Shown here: positions 60,912-64,000 of the stretch, piece after piece
Layout: the number at the start of each line of letters is the position of its first letter
Numbering within the stretch: the first letter of the stretch is position 1
Assembly: GCA_934045905.1 (NCBI GenBank)
Contig: OW203767.1
Coordinates: forward strand, 13,395,073 to 13,459,072
Direction of reading: 5' to 3'
DNA from: Leuctra nigra
Lineage: Eukaryota; Arthropoda; Insecta; Plecoptera; Leuctridae
DNA: 64,000 bases
Position numbers and translations under genes: made by a program
The notes under the pieces: generated by a model
Database searches by the model: none
What the model was told of the DNA's origin: nothing
Seen by the model: only the letters and a program-made list of their open reading frames with translations

Positions 60912-61352
60912 GGTGCTGCAAGCACGAGCGATTTTGCAGCTTGTTGCAGGCATTTTTTTGGATGCGATTGGAGACAAAATGGGTTTACGAAATGATTTGA
61001 AATTTTAATCATGATTAGATAAAAGCTTTGTTAATTAGTAATAATTAGTTGATTTTTGGTGAAAATTGGTCTATTTTCTTGTCTCAATGGGTGCCGCATA
61101 AAATAAAATTTTAAAAATATGCCAAGTGATAACCCGAAGTTCGTCTTTGATCTAATCAGGATTAAAATTTTAAGATCAATTGGTTCACGGGTTTCGTCTC
61201 CAATCGTAGGTATCTGAAATTTCATAGTTTTGCGCGGTTTTGTTGAATAGCCGGTGCCTAATTAACAATGCAAGTGTGGGCATCCTATCAAAGTTATATC
61301 CACTTAAGAAACAATTTTTCTCTCTCAATTTTCTAAAACGACCGAGCTCTTG
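60912..61352. mobile_element. MITE family B, copy 3
   Basis: Starts GGTGCTGCAAGCACGAGCGA and ends CAATTTTCTAAAACGACCGA; same orientation as the copy at 54520. It is shorter, with part of the inner left arm deleted near 61021. Confidence 0.7.
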
Positions 61353-64000
61353 ATGAAGATCATAGACAATTTCGATTCGAAATATTCTCAGCCAAAATAT
61401 ATTATGAACTTGTGACTCTAAGTTTGAGTGTTCATGAACAATACATAAAATTTAAAAAAAAAATGTATATTAAATACGCTCACGCCCCATCACCTCATCA
61501 GAACACTTACTTGACCATTGCTCAGTGCAATTCGATAACATTGATGTCTACACATTCTTATGCACTTGTTCATGACAGGTTAGAAAAATGTGCAATCGAT
61601 TTTATTATTGCAAGAGATCTTCGAGTGCGAATTATCATTTCTTCTCGATACTTCTAATACTTTAATCATTGTGAATAGAGTATTTATCTTATCATTGAAT
61701 ATTTCTAGAACACAAAGGGCTTATTGTGTTGTTTTGTATGATATTTATTCTAATTTTAGTTCAATTGCACTCATCAATAGTTGACAGGTACATACTACTT
61801 CATTGTGATCTTTATATTATGCTTATGGGAATGATCATAGCAGCCAGTTTATTTATTGTATTGTGTACGTGTTTTTATTTGGGCAATGGGATTAGATAAT
61901 AAAGATCGTATGATCGAGACTTGCCAGTTGAGTTAGCTATGAGATTGGGAAGCTGGAAGCTAAGTAAATGTCGAAACTAGAGGGCTCCATCATAAAAACG
62001 AGAAAGCAAGATGAAAATAACATCAACATAAATTAAATAGAAAATTATTTATCTATTTCTATCATTTTTTTGTACTTTTTAATTGGGCAACTTATCACAA
62101 TTTTGTGTGGTGGACATTATGGCGAAATCATCGACACTGACTCTGAACAATTTAGTACGTTTCAACATGAAAGTCGTAATTTTAAACAGCTTTAACTCAT
62201 ATTAAAAAATACGGTCGACTCATATCTTTCGACCTTACCCACCAAACTTAGTGACCTTGTAACCTAACAAAAATGACCTTAAGCATCCGTTGAAAATAAT
62301 TCGACGTTACACTGAATAATTTATAAACTAATTAATTTATACAATTACTCATAAAGTGAACCATGTTGTTGCACACTGAATTAATGGCTCATTGTCTAAA
62401 GCAGCTACTATTAACCGTCCAAAAGATATTTCATGGCGTCAAAAAGCCAGGTAGACAAACCACAACATTTAACTGATTCGAATTAAAAATCCACCCTTTA
62501 AATATTGAACAATTGTTAATGATTAGGTGTAAACGGTTGGTTCCGTACATCTGCCCGCGTTGAAGTGGTCCTCTCACCCTTCCAGAATCACACTCTTCCC
62601 ACACAGTGGGGGGGGGGGGCACCCCCTTTCCACCCTCATTTCAGTAGCACAAATAATAATCAGGCGAACATTGGTTTATACTGGTATTTTGATTGTTGCG
62701 AGGATTTGGTACGTATTATTGCTCGCGTGTGGGGGATTGAAGGCCCCCCTCCCCCGCCCCCCGATGAGGTACGCGTCCTACCTCAATGAGGGTGGTAGTT
62801 GAAGTGAGACAAGGGGCGGATTGTGGGAATTCCGACTCGAGCGTTGTATCAACTTTTAGTGTCTGTATTATTAGTAAGTATTAAAAATTTTAAGCTCTAA
62901 GCGGAGCGAAAGTGTCTCAATTCGATATTTGGCAATTGCGTCAGATTTTTATTTTGATTTATATATCTGTCCTCTGTCGCATAGCATCTCTTATAGGTCT
63001 CTAATTACCTGTCCTACACATTCCAATTTGGCATACAAAAATAACCAGATACGTACATTCTAGAGAAAATGGTTATAAAGTAATGAACTTGAAATTTATA
63101 AGTATCATCTTCATATACAGCTAAAGGTACTTTTTAACTCTTTCTCTTCTCTCCGCTTTTTTCGAGTTATATTTTTCATATTTATCAAGTTGCTCGATGG
63201 TTTGCTGTATATATTTCAAACGATATCCTCTGACTGTACATTGATAGTATTTCTGAGAAAATTTAGAAGAGTTCCAAAGATAGATAAATTATCTCCAAAT
63301 GATCCAAATAAATCGTCCTCTTATTCGCGATTATAATAAGTTTAATATAATCTCGAATTTGTGTAATTTCTATTGTTTTGATAAATCCGATCCGGCCTTT
63401 CTCTAAAATGATAATTAATTGTTTGTTTGTTAATGTATAACTATTTTTAAATATCACCATATCGATAGGTGATACGAGTATTTTGCCCCCTTACAATTAC
63501 TATACACCGATAATAACAATAATTATAATGTCGTGACAGAAAATGATAATCTAAAACTGTGTGAAACATTTTCATTACCGTGCGAAGGGCAAAGAGAGGT
63601 GAATGAGGTTGGCTTCCTCCCACTCGGCCTAATGTAAGTATAAAATAATAATGCACTTTCTTCGCTCACACCAACTCATGTTAAACTATATCTACAGACG
63701 TGACACAAATCTTAGCTGTCCGCCCACACTCAATGTTTTCTCTCTCGTGAATACGGGATGCGAACTCGGCTCTCCAGTCTAGACTTCATTGTTCACACTT
63801 TTATGTCGAAATGGCTGGATTTTACGAGCGTCTGATATAGGAAAGCTATGAATATCGAATAGTGCAGCCAATGAGAGAGTTGGAAAGTCGGCTTGTTGGA
63901 AGAATAATATTTAAAATTATTCTGGTTCGCACACAATACAATTACGGTGACTAATTTCCCAACTGATATAAAAATAAATGTACGTCATATCTTTTTAATC
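61353..64000. other. Non-coding stretch to the window end
   Basis: No gene or complete transposon recognised. At 62608-62620 and 62745-62762 there are G- and C-runs, and CCACCCTCATTT (62630) is inverted against AATGAGGGTGGT (62786), so a decayed element of about 200 bp may be present. Confidence 0.45.

Noticed and set aside
1..64000. CRISPR arrays, tRNA and rRNA genes, bacterial operons
   Set aside because: No regularly spaced direct repeats with unique spacers (the only array is contiguous), no tRNA-like B-box with matching A-box seen, and the gene structure is eukaryotic.

Overview
The window is animal nuclear DNA, most probably from an insect. Genes are split into short exons by GT-AG introns, the DNA is AT-rich, and introns and intergenic DNA are crowded with short inverted-repeat DNA transposons. 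Conserved proteins look arthropod: the CDK1 activation segment reads DFGLGR, as in Drosophila as I remember it, and there is a Giant/CES-2-type bZIP factor. Motifs such as GTAGGTACCTAC recur throughout. I cannot fix the order; a hemipteran or other insect with many transposons would fit.

Layout. 1-2.6 kb: remnant of an hAT transposase, then an hAT-type element with an exact 8-bp target duplication that itself carries a Tigger/pogo-like insertion. 2.6-11.0 kb (minus): eleven coding exons of a TAO kinase; the C-terminal exons lie beyond the left edge. 13.25-21.1 kb (minus): nine exons of an SVOP-like major facilitator transporter, with introns full of small transposons, including a 940-bp hAT element that carries a CGGBP1-like zinc-finger ORF. 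21.7-22.8 kb (minus): CDK1 in two coding exons. 23.5-29.9 kb (plus, divergent from CDK1): a CLASRP-like SR-related splicing protein in thirteen exons. 31.5-32.05 kb (plus): mitochondrial ribosomal protein S12 (tko) in two exons. 32-45 kb: largely without recognisable genes; MITEs, poly-C/poly-G tracts, a 382-bp palindrome, and one candidate N-terminal exon for the next gene. 45.2-46.65 kb (plus): a PAR-related bZIP transcription factor. 47.5-48.3 kb: a compound foldback element. 48.46-51.3 kb (plus): a ZNF511-like C2H2 protein in three exons. 51.6-64 kb: no convincing gene; a nine-copy 150/152-bp tandem array and more MITEs.

The genes are ordinary, unrelated housekeeping or regulatory genes (stress/cytoskeletal kinase, transporter, cell-cycle kinase, splicing factor, mitoribosome, developmental transcription factor, zinc-finger protein). 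No operon-like system links them. The more unusual material is in the mobile DNA: nested insertions with intact target duplications, a short hAT element that carries only a DNA-binding ORF, a hammerhead-ribozyme-like core inside a CLASRP intron, and a foldback element built of sub-repeats. Exon boundaries were placed by hand from splice consensus, reading-frame phase and remembered homologous proteins; no alignment was run.
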